Shown: in pieces, positions 11,401-22,717 of the stretch | Numbering within the stretch: the stretch's first letter is position 1 | Layout: each line of letters starts with the position of its first letter | Source: Phyllostachys edulis | Lineage: Eukaryota; Streptophyta; Magnoliopsida; Poales; Poaceae | Length of the DNA stretch: 64,000 nt | Assembly: GCA_036346405.1 (NCBI GenBank) | Contig: CM070561.1 | Location: forward strand, 8,168,441-8,232,440 | Reading direction: 5' to 3' | Position numbers and translations under genes: made by a program | Notes under the pieces: model-generated | What the model saw: only the letters and a program-made list of their open reading frames with translations | What the model was told of the DNA's origin: nothing | Databases searched by the model: none

Positions 11401-12984
11401 GCGACGAGCTACGGCGGAGTGACCAGTACGGGAAAATGGAAACAACAATATGACAACGCATTGCCCTATCTAACGTGAGCATGAGCACCAGTAAGGGTCA
11501 GGGACCTTACCGGGACGACGCGGGTAGGGGGGCTCACCGGAGACGAGCCAGCGGCGGAGGACCGAGGCGGCACGGTGAAGCCAACGAGTGGAGCTCGGCC
11601 TGGGCAACCATAAGAAACAAGGGAGGTAGGGATAGCTTCAGTGAGGCCATAAGGTGATGTCAGAGGAAGGAATAAGGAAATGGAGCCCCTTACCGGAGAT
11701 GGGGAAGATGAACAATGCCGCATCCGATTTTGGGGAAAAACCAAATTCTGACAACCCCTGAAGAGGAATGATGAAATTGAGTTAGGCGAAATGTTTCTAG
11801 GGTTCAGTGGCACGCCATGACGCGAAGGAACGAGGTCGGGGAGGTCGCGGCGGTGCTTACCGAAGAGGAGATGAAGGACTTGCCTCCCTTCCCTCAGCCA
11901 CTGAGAGGGAAATTGGGCAATTCGGAGGGAGAGGAGGGAGTTTTGTGCGGTTCTAGAGACGGCAAGGGAAACGGCACTAAACGGGGATGACCCGGTTGGC
12001 CGCGGAGGGCCGCGGATTGACGCCGTCACAGGGCTCGGACAGAGCGTGACAGAGTGGCGCGGCCGCGTGGAGAGGAAGCCCAGACGAGTGGGGTCGGGCA
12101 TGGACGCGCGTACACGATGTGGCCGAGGGTGAGGAAACCAGGGGCAGTGGTCCAAAACCGGGGGCGGGTCGCAGACGATGACGGGAGTGCCCGGTGGCCA
12201 TTGGCGAGCACGGCGAAGTGATGTGGGTGCTGGCCACGTGGAGAAGAAGCACAGGCGGAGGGGCCCCACCAGTCAGCGGCGCAAGAGAAGAGGGGAGCTG
12301 AGCCACTGACCGCAAATCAGACGGTCGACAATGCGCGCGAGTTTAAATACCAGGGCGAAGCGGTACGTGATTCAGACCGTTAACGCGAGATCGGACGGCC
12401 AACAATTGGTGCGATTAGTGGGTTGGGTCAAGCCAAGTAGGCTCGGGCCGGACCTGAGTCAGGTTTGAGCCCGACAAACAGTGTTTTCAGGTTTTGATTC
12501 AAAAGGCTGAGAAGTTTGGGAATTTTTGGAGACAGCTCCAAAGCTCCAAAAATTCTGAAATTTTTGTGGAAGGTTACTGGAACAGAGGAAAACCTTGTGT
12601 AATTTTTAAAGAAATTTTTTATGCACTGTATTATTCTCCAGAAAATTCACAAACTGCTGGGCTAGGGATTTGACCAGAATTCAAACTGGTTTGACTAGCC
12701 CATTTGAAATAGCAAACAAAATCTAAAAATTATGAGATTTTGCAGAGAGGGTACTAGGATAATCAAGATGACAGAAAAAATATTTTCATAGGATGATCAT
12801 GACATTTGATCATGGAGTTTTTAAGGTTGACTATTTCCATCAATAGAACATTGGGCTAATGGAAATGGGAAATACTAGGGAAAAATTCTAGAAGATTTCA
12901 AATGATATCATGAGGCATCAAAAGTTTTAATTTATCCTCATTTTAATACATTTCAAACACACATCATTAGTTTGGGATGTTACA
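8434..12984 (-). mobile_element. Solo gypsy-type LTR, 4551 bp, TSD GTTTT
   Basis: Read on the minus strand it begins TGTAACATCCCAAAC at 12984 and ends GGGTTCTCACA at 8434, with TG...CA ends. GTTTT precedes it (8429-8433) and follows it (12985-12989), a perfect 5-bp target duplication. There are no internal genes, primer site or second LTR, so it is a solo LTR left by LTR-LTR recombination. A GC-rich middle at 11020-12460 and an AT-rich remainder follow the plan of the other long LTRs here. The 267-residue minus frame at 11466-12269 is compositional. Confidence 0.9.
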
Positions 12985-12989
12985 GTTTT

Positions 12990-13510
12990 TGACTCATTTG
13001 GTCTTGTTTTCGAATACAATACACACCAAGCCTAACCTTTACAAATCTGAAAAATTAATTGCAGCCAAGCCTCATCCGAACCACATCCAATGTAAGCCAA
13101 CCAAGCACAAAGCTAGAATCGGCATCAATAACCCTTAGTATCGATCAGAGAGCATTAACCAAACCCACCATCCCCATTCATTTTTGTCAATCTGAACCCA
13201 CAGCATGAACTAAGCAAGATGCATAGAATGCACATACACCAATAGCCCTCAGTTTACATCACAGAGCAAAGGGACTATTAATATGAACTAATTATCAATT
13301 CAATTTCAGCATAAGACTATTAACATCATTGAGTAGTTCAACAGCTAGCAAGGAGCCACTAGCTAACAAGCATCTGCATGATCATTGCATTCATTTATAT
13401 TTATGATTTCTCTACTTCTCTCTACATGTATGTATTACACATTTACAGTACTTCTTTGCCATCACCATCAGCATCAACCAACAACCAGACAACATCAAGA
13501 AGACAAAGAA
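12990..13510. other. Non-coding, probably interior of the CACTA element
   Basis: AT-rich sequence between the solo LTR and the first exon of the minus-strand CACTA element. It would be intron or interior DNA if the element extends leftward. No open frame or motif supports a gene. Confidence 0.4.
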
Positions 13511-13516
13511 GGGGAC

Positions 13517-14074
13517 TTACGCGTTAGTGGGAGCTAGAGCCGGAGAGGTTGGAGGCGTGAGGGAGGTCCGAGGTGGTGCAATGAGTTGACGGTGAGAGGG
13601 AGGAGAAGCTGGAGCTGCGGCGTAGGGAGGAGGAGCCAGGGCCGGCGGCGCAGCGAGGGAGGACTGGGAGCTTGATCCGGTGGTGTAGGGAGGAGGAGCC
13701 AGGGCCGGCGGCGCAGCGAGGGAGGACTGGGAGCTTGATCCGGTGGTGTAGGGAGGAGGGAGCTTGATCCGGAGCTGCAGGAGCTGATGGCGAGAGGGAG
13801 GAGGAGCTCGGTTCACATGAATACCAACAGCACAAACCAATAGGTGATAGATCTGTCTTACCTTGACATAGCTGGTGGAGAGGTAGCCGGGGAGGAGGAA
13901 GAGGGGAAGGTGCGCAGCATCACCGTAGTTGTGGCACAACGGTGACACTAAAAAAGATACTCTTATCGTACGAGTGTCTTGTTCAGTAAACCGTGGTGTC
14001 ACAACCGTCGGTGACATGGCGGCGTCGGCGACGGGGTCACTCGGGTGTGAGGGGAGTGACGAGTTAGAGCACAA
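13517..14074 (-). pseudogene. CACTA-element 5' exon, function unknown
   Basis: The frame opens with ATG at 14074, just inside the sub-terminal repeats of the CACTA end at 14443, where CACTA elements usually place the first exon. It reads MCSNSSLPSHPSD..., has a second Met after DPVADAA, and reaches LLPGYLSTSYVK followed by a GTAAGA donor at about 13863. Beyond that the same frame runs into a proline-rich repeat (PPPYTTGSSSQSSLAAPPAL), which may be read-through of an intron. I recognise no TNP1 or TNP2 transposase motif. The exon is repeated at 54841-55050, where it is cut exactly after the CAAG of the donor. Confidence 0.45.
13622..13770. repeat. 63-bp tandem repeat, 2.3 copies
   Basis: Units start at 13622, 13685 and 13748 (GTAGGGAGGAGG). 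The period is 63 bp, exactly 21 codons, so the minus frame stays open and encodes a repeated proline/serine-rich segment. Confidence 0.85.
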
Positions 14075-14089
14075 ACCCTAGCGGGCTCG

Positions 14090-14443
14090 TACTAATAAAG
14101 AGACTTATCACAGTTGGTTCTATTATGGAATCGTTAGTGATACTTATCACAGACGGTTCCACAATGGAACTGTCTGTGATATGGTCTCATATCACAGACG
14201 GTTCATTATTAAAACCATCTATGAAGTATCACAGACAATTGTTTGTTGAAACCGTCTCTGATAGTTCACAGACGGTTTTCAACATGAACCGTCTGTGATA
14301 TTACCTCTTCACAGACGGTTTTTAGCGCAGCCAGTAACACAGACGGTAGCAAAACCAAAACCGTCTATGATTGCATGTAATATAGATGGTTTTGGGCAAC
14401 CGTCTATGATGAGGTGTCCAGTATTAGCTTTTTTGTAGTAGTG
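14090..14443 (-). mobile_element. CACTA transposon 5' end with palindromic arrays
   Basis: At least eight ACAGACGGTT/AACCGTCTGTGA units alternate in orientation. The end is TTTTTTGTAGTAGTG at 14443, so the minus strand starts CACTACTACAAAAAAG. The next bases are GAG. The left end of the element was not found. The duplicate at 55085-55428 ends GTAGTATTG, with one changed base in the terminus. Confidence 0.8.
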
Positions 14444-14998
14444 GAGGGGTAGAAAGGAATTTCTATTTCCCGATTTTCTAAAAATTGGCTGTGGGCTTTA
14501 GGTAATTTTCAGTCATAGAAATGTAAGTCCAAAAATTATGAAAATTTTAGGGGAGGGTTATGACACTATGTATATATTTTTGTAATTTTTCTAGGGTTTT
14601 ATATTCTATGTATTTTTCTCTAAAATTCTTTTAAGCTTCTCTTTGTATGTACCTTTATTGTTTGATGTGAAGAAAGTTTTCAAGACATGCTTTAAACATT
14701 TCTTATTTTATTGACAGTATACTTACACCAAGTTTGTATTTTTAATTATCATATTTTGTTTCAAGTTGTTTTAATTATCAATTAGGTTTGGATTGTTATT
14801 TATCATTTCTTGTTCCAATTCATTTTAAATTCTTAATGAATTTTGGATTTTCTAGAATTTGATTATCAAATTTATTTATTAGACAAGAAGTCTTGCAATA
14901 AAATCCAAAAAAGCAACTGTCAACAAGATCCATTAAAAGTTCTAAAAAGTTCACATTTTTACCTATTTGAAAACAATCCCAATTTTTGGGATGTTACA
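14444..14998 (-). mobile_element. Gypsy-type LTR head, interrupted by CACTA
   Basis: On the minus strand it starts TGTAACATCCCAAAAATTGGG at 14998 and runs left until the CACTA terminus. This suggests the CACTA element inserted into this LTR. The duplicate is at 55429-55975, where the terminal ACA has become CTGA. Confidence 0.6.
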
Positions 14999-15430
14999 GG
15001 CGCCTCCCATCCCATCCATCCCATCGTGTTGCATCCTCCACCACCATCGCGCCCTCCCTAATCCTCACTCCACCGCCGCTCTCTTCTTCCCCTCCGCCTC
15101 GTGTCCCTTTGTCTACCGCCGCTCCTTCGTCCAGCGCCACCATGTCCTTCCTCTCCCTCCTTCCTGATCCCCGCTCCATCCATCTCCTTTTCGCGCTGGC
15201 TCAAGCCCCACACTGCACGGCCTCACCCCTCTCCCTCTCCGCCTCCTGTTCCCCTCCCTCTCCCTTCTTCGCCTCCCTCCCTCTCCACCCTAGGGTCCAA
15301 CACCGACAAGGACAAGATCGACCTCATCCGCCGCGAGTTCAAGGATGCTAGGCACGATGAGCGGCTACTTCAGCATCGCCGCCGCCCTAGACATGCCCAA
15401 AACGAGCCCGCAAGGTCTTGATTCTTTAAT
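14999..15430 (+). pseudogene. Exon-like GC-rich fragment, unidentified
   Basis: A C/T-rich leader is followed by ATG at 15141 (MSFLSLLPDPRSIHLLFALA). Further on, DKDKIDLIRREFKDAR is in one frame and MLGTMSGYFSIAAALDMPK in the next, ending CCGCAAG before a possible GT donor at about 15415. The two segments read as one exon broken by a frameshift near 15350. I do not recognise the protein. The first 200 bp recur at 55976-56182. Confidence 0.4.
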
Positions 15431-18400
15431 GTGTCATATGAAATACATGAAGGCGAGCATTGCATTTTGATATTTGCTATATAATTATATGGGTAGTGAG
15501 GTCCATGTGCTTTGAAAAAAAATCCAACCTGATTTTTAGTTTACAGTAAGAAATTAGCTAGAGCCATTTCCTACCATGCATTGTTCTTGAAAATATGTAT
15601 TTCTAGTTTGCTTTAGCCTTCACGCCATGACAAATAGTTTGTTCTCACACTAGGAGATGCAGCAATTTATGTTTTCCTAACGGCCGATGTGTAGAGTGTT
15701 GTGGTACTCCATGTTCAGCCTACCAAAGTCTACTATGGTCTCCTATCATATACTTAATTTGAGCATTGACACATGAGCGACCAACATTTGTCTGTGACTT
15801 TGTGTTCCTAGTGGGAGGGAAAGGCGGGAAGGTGTTCCATCCACAATGATTATTATATCTCTGATTTATTCCTTACAAATATCTATGTAGTCTGGTGGAC
15901 CTCATTATGATACCTTGGATATTGGTCTGCCCTGTAGCATTTCCTAAATTAAGATGCTTTGCAATGCCCTCTTAATTAGAATTCTATTTGGACTAGCCTT
16001 CTCGTGGTCAAATGGCTTTAGTGGTCTATTGATTTCTTCTATTAAAATTTTTTTTTGCCATCTGATTTTGTTGTGTTGTTGCTTTTAGTTGGCTGATATT
16101 GCCCACTCATAGTTAGATTAGAATGGCCCCAACAAGGATGTCAACTCTATTATGTTGCTACGATGCATCGACGATAGTTCTTTGCACACTCATAGTTGAA
16201 TTAGAATGACCCCAACAAGGATGTCAGCTCTATTATGTTGCTACGATGCATCGACGATAATTCTACGATGCCAATAACATGATTCGATCATGTTTAGATG
16301 TAGCAAGGTTTGCATCATCCTATGACTAATAGAAGAGGGTTAGTTAAAGAGATATTGAGATATATAGGAGAAACTAAACTAGATTTGGTTAGTGTTTAGT
16401 GGTTTCCTGTCAGCAAAGGATGTTAGTTAAAATGTCACATTTTGTTGCCCTTTTTCGTTAGACTAATATCAGTTCGAAGCATGTGCTTATTAGGTATTTG
16501 CTCATATTTTCTTCGCCCTTTTGTTTACAAATGTGCGATTGTAGAAAAAGACTTATGGATTACGTACATGAATGGTTAAAGCTTATCCTTAGTTTCAATC
16601 ACGCCCATTTTAATATTATCTAAAAATGCTTTGGTTTATCGCCATGAATTCGTAAGTCAAAACACTCATACTTTTATTTAATGCATTGTCCATTTTCCTT
16701 ATAGAACTGCTTTGACATCTCGTCCTTCGAAACTATAGCCATGTTTTGAACACAAAACTGTTGAATAATAAAGTGTAGCAGTTCAGATGAGGTTTTATGC
16801 TTCTATTCATGTCTAAAAATAAAAATGCCCACGCATTTTCTTCAATGTAGCAATCCATGAAAATAAACGTTCATTGGTTTCCTTCTATATGAACATGTCT
16901 TTCCACACTCATTTCAGCTATTAATATAATATATCACACTAACAATACATATACTTATTTTTTAGAGCATTATTTGATGGAATCCTTCAACTTTTGCATG
17001 TATAAAAAGACCATCGGAAGAGGTAGGCATTGGTAATAGGCGAGTTTGTCATACCCATTTGCTCTTGTGATTTTTATTCGTAGAATACAGAGAATCTTTT
17101 GTTTCCTTCTTCCTTCTCATGGAATTCGCTCTTGCTGTTTTCTTTTTTTCCAAGTTCGTCGTCCTCTCAGGTGACTGGAGCTACCTGTGGCTACTACTTC
17201 TTTGTTAGTTTCAAAGTTTTTTTCTGCGCGTATGTTCCTATCAGGCAACGAGCAATCTTTCCACAATTTGCTAATTGAGAGAGAAAGGAATTTAATTGTC
17301 GTAGGTTTTGACTGCATTTGTCTAGACAAAAATACTTTCATTCATTGTAAAGTGCATCCTTCTGTTCTCCGTCATACCTCCCTCTATGGTCATCTTAGTC
17401 CATAAATTCTGACAAAATACAATTGCACTTCTCTTTAACTGTTATATTTAGGAATAGGAAATTGCAACTTTATGCATCAATGACACTGTTGTGTGCCCGA
17501 GATCCATTACAGCGCTACATTCTTATCTTACAGTTTTGCTTATGAGTTCAGGTGTCTTACCACATAGTTTACATCAAAGAAGTCCACATGTCTTCTCTAG
17601 GTGGTTCAATTTCTCAATTCGTAAATGTTTCGCTCTTATTTCTGTGCAAGTTATAGTCGCATGCGTCGCAAGTCGCCTTAAAGTTTTTTAATCATCCTTC
17701 AGGAAGGCAAATTTAGGTTCTCTAGGCTATTCAGTTTCTCAATTTGTAAATGTTTTGCTCTTATTTCTGTGAAGGTTACAATCGCACCATGTTGCATGCT
17801 GCTTTAAAGTTTTTTTAATCATCCTTTAGGAGGGCAAAATTAGGCAGGAAGTCCCTTGCCAATAGCATGGTTCGGTCATCCTTACATGTACCAAGGTTTG
17901 CATTATCCTATGAATAATAAAAAAGGGCAGTTACAAAGATATTGAGATATGTAGGAGAAACTAACATAGGTTTTGTTAGTGCTTAGTAATTTCCTGTGAA
18001 GAAAGGATGTTGTTTAAATGTCACACTTTTTTCCTCTTTTTCAATACCATAACATCAATTACAGACATGACCTTATCAGCTATTTTGTCAAATTTTCGTC
18101 ACCCTTTTGTTTTCATATACGCGATTGCAGAAAAGTACTTCTGAGTTACATATATAGATGGTGAAAGCTTGTGATTAGGTTGAAGCACACTTCCATTTTT
18201 ATATTCTCCGAGAAATGTTTTGGTTTGTGACCATGAATTCGTAAGTCAGAACGCTGATATTTTTATTTAATGAATTGTCCATTTTCCCTAATAGAACCAC
18301 TTTGACATCTATTCTTCTCAAACTACAAGACGGTTTTGAACACAAAATTCTCAATAAAATGTAGCAGTTCAAGTGAGAATTTATGCTTCTATTCATGCTT

Positions 18401-18595
18401 AAAATGCAAAATGTTCATGCATGTTCTTCAGTGTAGTCATCCATGCAGAGTAGGCATCCATTGGTTTCTTTGTATATGAACATGTTTTTGCACAATCATT
18501 TTAGCTGTTAATATTGCGCACAACAGAGGTAACAAGCCCATGTTTCAAAAAATGATCTACGCAAGAAGCTCGTCACCCACTTACAACAGCCACAG
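15431..18595. other. AT-rich non-coding stretch with internal duplications
   Basis: No coding sequence is supported. It contains a ~95-bp tandem duplication (16094-16175 and 16189-16270), a ~690-bp diverged direct repeat (16270-16960 and 17862-18520), and a ~115-bp tandem pair (17590-17705 and 17715-17830). It ends at the Helitron-like terminus 18596-18625, so it may be Helitron interior carrying captured intron sequence. Confidence 0.55.
16270..18520 (+). repeat. Diverged direct repeat, ~690-bp units
   Basis: Unit 1 (16270-16960) and unit 2 (17862-18520) share ordered blocks such as AAGGTTTGCAT...ATCCTATGA, GATATTGAGATAT and GGAGAAACTAA, with scattered substitutions and indels. The spacer holds the smaller 17590-17830 pair. 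Confidence 0.75.
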
Positions 18596-18625
18596 CCGCG
18601 CCATTTGGTGCGGGTTCACTTCTAG
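18596..18625 (+). mobile_element. Helitron-like 3' terminus
   Basis: A 7-bp stem (CCGCGCC at 18596-18602, GGTGCGG at 18607-18613, one mismatch) with an ATTT loop is followed 8 bp later by CTAG (18622-18625) and then T. Hairpin, short spacer and CTRR before T is the Helitron 3' signature. The 5' TC end was not located, so the length of the element is unknown. Confidence 0.5.
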
Positions 18626-18951
18626 TGTTTATATGTACCTGAATGAATCCCTTTGCAGACTTTGGTTTAGTCCGCAAGACCACCGTGCATGCTTGAAATA
18701 TGAAATTACCTGAATTCTGCAGTTATGTGCAATATTAATTCTGCTTTTCTCTATTCATGAAGATTGCCTAGTCAATTAACTAAGTAGAAGATGAGGACGG
18801 AGTAGACCCTGTGAGCTCCATATATATGCTGCCACTGTCATGTGCAATATTCATCTAATTCCTTCGTGAAAATCGCCTAGTTAGCTAAACAAATTTTAGA
18901 ACCTTCAGCATGCGATCAATACGTACCACTGATATGATCGATGCTTGAGTT
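18626..18951. other. No gene seen; contains CACTA target site
   Basis: AT-rich flank ending in GTT (18949-18951), the left target duplication of the CACTA element. A short frame after TTTGCAG reads DFGLVRKTTVHA before a stop; it is too short to assign. Confidence 0.5.
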
Positions 18952-19837
18952 CACTACCAGAATCCGTTACTTTCCCGAGTGCCTGAAACACTTAGGAAAG
19001 TCCCCCAAAACACTCGGGAAATTAATTCCCGAAGATCGGCCGTCGGGAAAAACCATTCGAGATAGTTTAGTCGAGGTAATAACTGGTTTCCCGAGTGTTC
19101 CAAGATTTACACTCAGAAGAAATATCTTTCCCGAGTGTAAATCCTAACACTTGGGAAATATCCAGCACTCGAGAGAATAGTTGACACAACGGGTTCAACA
19201 CCGTAACGGAATACTTTTCTGAGTGTATGTCAACCAAGAACACTCAAGAACACTCGGGAAATTAATAGAATACTTTTCCGAGTGTATGTCAACTAAAGAC
19301 ACTCGGGAAATACCCGAACAGCACAAAAAGGGAATAAAAAATAAACAAATTCCTATTTTCTGATGTCCAGTGTCAACAGGAACCATATGGTTTTTCATAT
19401 ATAACGTTTAACACCACACGATACGATGATTATTACAAAAATATAACTTCAATAATCCATTGCACTTACGTACAAGAAAAAGGGAAGAAAAAATAAACAA
19501 ATTTCTATTTTCTAATGTCCAGTGTCAACAGAAACCATATGGTTTGTCATACATACCGTTTAACACCACACGATACGATGATTATACAAAAACATAACTT
19601 CAATAATCCATTGCACTAATTCACTCACAACCAACACAAGAAAGCAAAGCATTTGGGTACTGCGGGAACCCATCAGAGAAGATCACCGAGAAAGATCTGA
19701 CATGAAACAGATTTGCACTCCAGATGAAGACAGACGAGAAAAAATGATCTATAACTGTACAATTATTGGCAGTCTCAACAACAATCATTGTTGTGTTGTC
19801 GCCCCCTTCTCTTCCTAGGTAGAAAGGAGTCAGTGAA

Positions 19838-20940
19838 GGGATTACCTAGGAGTCGATAATCTCCGACATCATCTTTTTGATCTGGTGAAAATAACAAAGT
19901 AACAACAGTGAGTAATACTCTTTTACAACGTATCCGCTACTAACTACGATTCCAAATGTAAGTCATTTTAGAATTTGTGCCGGTCAAACATTTTTAGATT
20001 TGACCATCAGTATATAAAGAATTATCAAGATCGACAACATGATGAAATTAATATTACTAGATCCATTATGAAATATACTTTCATAATGTTTTTCTAAAAA
20101 CTAGAAGAAAAAAATGTGTACCTGATAGACATATACTCCTATGTGCTATCTTTCATGACATGTAGTGAAATATTTGAGCAGAGAGTACACATTTGTAAAA
20201 GAAATCTAGAATGCCTACCTCTTTCAATAGCTCCGGTGATTCCCCGCGAAGCTCAAGTATGTAATTTGCCCTTTTTTCTCCAATGCCCTACACATTCAGC
20301 AGTGGGTTAGTAGGAGAGAAGTAATCTAGGGGTTCACTATCTTTAAGATTCAGATCTAACCTTTAGGCTTTTTAACTGCTCCCGGCAATCATTATAGAAA
20401 CATGCGTTAGAGAAAAAGAAATAATGTCAAATCAGTGATAAGTTGAGGATCATACTCACTTATTAGCACCGTTGAAAAAAGTCAAGCACTCTTGAACTAG
20501 AGATTTCTATGTGGTGAAAAAACAGAAAGAATTTGTCAGGAAAGTTGATGATACAAAATATTAAGAGTGTGGCAGTGAGTTAAAAATAGTTTACCTTAAA
20601 CCCTATGCTGCGGGCCTTAAGTAAATCCTTTGGATCTTCAGCTTGCCCAAATTCATGCAGAGAGACCCAATCTAAATAAACCAACTGATATCTGACTAGA
20701 AATGCACAATAAGCTGCTAATTATACTAACCTTAGCTTGTTTTACCGCAGTTGACGCAACAACTATTGCATCTTCCTACACAGTTGATAGATTGTACTTG
20801 ATTAGTTAGTAATATGAGAATAGCAACTTCAACATCCGCATATTACTTTTGTATGAAAGTGTAACAAGTAATTAGTTAATATGGTTAGTTATGTACCTTT
20901 GATGATTTGGTGCTTGGAGAGAACAATTTCCTGTACAACA
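19838..20940 (-). pseudogene. Captured kinesin-10-like tail exons
   Basis: Minus-strand exon-like blocks separated by introns: 20905-20940 before a GTAC donor, 20730-20790 (EDAIVVASTAVKQAK), 20590-20665 (EDPKDLLKARSIGFK before GTAAAC), 20456-20505 (SLVQECLTFFNGANK), 20212-20290 (GIGEKRANYILELRGESPEL before GTAGGC), and 19838-19885 (QIKKMMSEIIDS then stop). GIGEKRANYILELR is a helix-hairpin-helix like that closing the tail of plant kinesin-10 proteins (PAKRP2 type). That assignment is from memory of the family. The motor domain is absent. This is the most downstream gene piece in the CACTA element and supplies a natural stop codon. Confidence 0.5.
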
Positions 20941-21477
20941 AAAATCACTTTAAGTTGTCGTTACAGAAGAAGAGAGTGAGTGACAGATTTCCACTACTTA
21001 ATAGAAGGAAGGAATGACCTTGACGAGTTTTTGGCATTCATAGACAAGTTCTCATTTGCATGTTTGTTCATGATGTATAGAATGTAGTCAATGTAGTAAA
21101 TGTCGGCGCATCAATGTAACAATGACAAATCCATCTCACAAAGAATACACTGTATTAGTTTACCAAATATCCAACCTATACAGCACCATGTGTTCAAGGT
21201 TTGGAAAAAACACAATTTGAAAAACTGTATAGAACAGCTCCTATGTATCGCTAATTTAGTATGAATCGTGAACTAGAGTTGCATGATCACGCCTTTAAGC
21301 ACTAGCATCAGCACACTATGCCATCCAATTTGTTAGCAACATTTTAACAATGATTGAATCCATAGGGCCTCGCGGAATGTAATGCTATTGGTTTCAACCC
21401 AAGCTCCTATCATCATGCATGGCACTGACAATTTCATCTTGAATCATCTACAATTAAGATGCACAAATTATGTAAGG

Positions 21478-21536
21478 GTTGAGCGCCTTGGTGAAATCGA
21501 AGCGCAAGCCCTCGAACAGCTCGGGCTTCAGCACCA
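21478..21536 (-). pseudogene. TOM40: Captured TOM40 exon fragment
   Basis: After a TTGCAG acceptor the minus strand reads VLKPELFEGLRFDFTKALN, matching the N-terminal part of the barrel of TOM40, the channel of the mitochondrial outer-membrane import complex. Homology stops after the LN, where plant TOM40 continues with a run leading to SLSHS. Only about 20 codons are kept. The adjacent GC-rich stretch 21560-21790 has no assignable similarity. It lies between the BRM and kinesin pieces in the same orientation. Confidence 0.65.
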
Positions 21537-21922
21537 CTGCAACAAACAAGAATATCATACATAGCATCACCAAAGCACCGAGGGGCATGGGGCCGAGCCC
21601 AAGAGGCGCTCGGATGTGGTGGCCAGTGGCAACAAGCCACGGGCTAGCAGTTGGGGTCGAGGCGGCGCTGGCCACCAGGCCGCGCTGGGGTGCCAGGTGG
21701 AGCAGAGGTGGAGCAGGGCACGGGACCGAGGAGGCGCGGGCCGTGCCAAGCGGCGGCAGAGCTGGGCTGGGCCGAGCTAGAGGGGGCTTACCAGTTTAGC
21801 AGTTCACTCTGGACCAAGAATAGAAATTAAGTTCAAACTTATGTTTCTAAACAAATGTTTGTATCACAAAATAGGGATTAAATAGTATTTCCTCAAAGTA
21901 CAACACGAAAGGAAAATAGGAC

Positions 21923-22717
21923 CTTCCAATTGACCAAGATAGCACTTGGCACTATTATGAGATGTGGTCCATAATTCCCTTTAAACTCCATCAAGTATGC
22001 AATCAATGCCATAACCTGTTTAAACAAATGGTTCAACCATGAAAAGAGATTCCTAGAAGCATGTCATCGAGGGAGAAGAGGGGAGAAATCGATAATAAAG
22101 CAAAATATCATGAGATAATAAAAGTCCAAAGTGAACGAGAATAAGAAAGGCACACACATGCATAGCTTACCGAGACCCATCTCATCGGCCAAAATACCAT
22201 TCAACTTATTATTGTACAGAAAGCGCCCATCAAGGCCCACTGGATAACCAAAGAAACCGAATCAGAAGATTTTTTGTGACAGACTAACAGGCCATAAGTA
22301 TATTACCATTACACACAAACAGTTTAGTTAAAAGTAAATGTCATACTAGCTGGTAGTCCCTTAAAGTTCCTGCTCACAACACGAGGGTTGCCTTGTAACT
22401 CTCTCCTTCATAGCATGAGCCAAAGTATACAACCTAAAAGAATATAACAATTGAAAGCTTATTAAGGCTGAAAAGTGTATTTTGAAGACTTTATTAATCT
22501 GCACAAATTTTATCCCAAATGTCAAATAGAATAATTACTGGCTCCAAATTAGAGAACTAATTGTATAGGAAATTTACTGAGGAGTCAGCAGCATATATGA
22601 ATTTACTTGTTAACAGACGTGTTCTCCCTTGGTGCATTTATCTCAGAGAATGTGTTCCTTATCATAACCTCTGACCCGACATTGTGCAAAGAACCTTCAC
22701 TTCTTCTTCAGAAAGAC
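21923..22717 (-). pseudogene. BRM: Captured BRAHMA (SNF2 ATPase) exons
   Basis: Four minus-strand exons: 22607-22717 (EVMIRNTFSEINAPRENTSV), 22347-22433 (YTLAHAMKERVTRQPS, then AGTLRDYQL after a one-base shift), 22171-22239 (YNNKLNGILADEMGLG), and 21923-22015 (VMALIAYLMEFKGNYGPHLI, then IVPSAILVNWK). These are the start of the helicase domain of BRM-type SWI/SNF remodelers; DEMGLG is part of the ATP-binding motif I, with its Lys codon split off at the intron. Introns keep mostly GT-AG ends, so genomic DNA was captured. The frameshift, a damaged donor after DYQL and loss of the QWML segment make it non-functional. Confidence 0.85.

Noticed and set aside
11466..12269. 267-residue minus-strand frame
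   Set aside because: Within the solo LTR, GC-rich, no recognisable domain.
18640..18690. DFGLVRKTTVHA after a TTTGCAG, like a protein-kinase activation segment
   Set aside because: Only 12 codons, followed by a stop; no flanking kinase sequence found.
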